64,000 nucleotides of DNA from Apodemus sylvaticus. Its lineage: Eukaryota; Chordata; Mammalia; Rodentia; Muridae. Both the position numbers and the translations under genes were made by a program. The stretch spans positions 10,225,501 through 10,289,500 of the forward strand of contig NC_067480.1 in the NCBI RefSeq assembly GCF_947179515.1, written 5' to 3'. This document shows, one piece after another, positions 63,841-64,000 of the stretch; position 1 is the stretch's first letter, and each line of letters starts with the position of its first letter. Below the pieces are notes generated by a model that saw only the letters and a program-made list of their open reading frames with translations, had not been told where the DNA came from and did not search any database.

Positions 63841-64000
63841 TCAGCATATTTATCCATCAATTCATATACATTACATATACATTATATATATGCTACATAT
63901 ATATTACATATATAGTGCATACACATTGCATATATATTACAGTCAATCAGCAAACATTTGCTGAGGTTTCAACTGGGGGTGTGGTGCTAAAGATGGAGGG
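63841..64000. repeat. (TA/CATA)-rich tract at the right end
   Basis: 63861-63942 is made of TACATATA and TATATATGC phrases; beyond it nothing is recognised to the end. Confidence 0.7.

Overview
This window is nuclear DNA from a mouse-lineage rodent (genus Mus or a close relative). The B1 copies at 15621, 32681 and 60619 carry the 'GATTTCTGAGTTC' body typical of mouse B1. They sit with B2, B3, B4 and ID SINEs, Lx-type L1 elements, ORR1- and MT-like MaLR LTRs and ERVK-type LTRs, plus older mammalian MIR, L2 and L1M remnants. I recognise no host protein-coding exon, tRNA, rRNA, CRISPR array, operon or prokaryotic feature. The region reads as intergenic or deep intronic sequence. Every long reading frame I examined is a repeat translation, a dead transposon fragment or a frame with no recognisable feature.

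Layout. 1-11.7 kb: mostly single-copy DNA with scattered SINEs, two MaLR LTRs, an ERV-like LTR, a GC-rich L1 5'UTR-like block (6.06-6.83 kb) and an AT-rich palindromic tract (3.83-4.12 kb). 11.7-18.45 kb: one old, internally deleted plus-strand L1. Into it were inserted an ERVK-like LTR, a second L1 3' end with a large ATG-type minisatellite, another LTR, and a complete two-LTR ORR1-type MaLR that itself holds a B1. 18.5-25.5 kb: more ORR1/MT LTRs, single-copy DNA, a MIR and a 0.54-kb polypurine tract. 25.5-30.1 kb: a second old Lx L1 running from the start of ORF2 to the poly(A) region, split by an MT LTR flanked by a perfect GATGG target duplication and by an ERVK-type (RMER17-like) LTR. 30-39 kb: mainly single-copy DNA with SINEs and an antisense L1 ORF2 fragment. 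39.8-41.1 kb: an ancient L1M copy carrying a younger, 5'-inverted (twin-primed) L1 with an intact 14-bp target duplication. 42.0-42.3 kb: an MT-like LTR in which about 39 bp has been replaced by exactly five TTAGGG telomere units. 45.1-47.8 kb: a second RMER17-like LTR in opposite orientation, SINEs, and a 263-bp direct duplication at about 95% identity spaced 1,006 bp apart. 48-64 kb: MIR, LTRs, SINEs, an ORR1 LTR with a 19-bp minisatellite grown from its own sequence and an L1 inserted in it, antisense ancient L1 pieces, and a repeat-poor AT-rich right end that looks like conserved non-coding DNA.

There are no genes working together here. The biology visible is retrotransposition history, repair scars and repeat expansion. 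The strongest observations are the interstitial telomere block that replaced LTR sequence, the 263-bp duplication, a 64-bp segment copied into an L1 3'UTR, and the twin-primed L1. I did not find an undescribed molecular system. Repeat family names come from recognising consensus motifs by eye, so subfamily labels are provisional.
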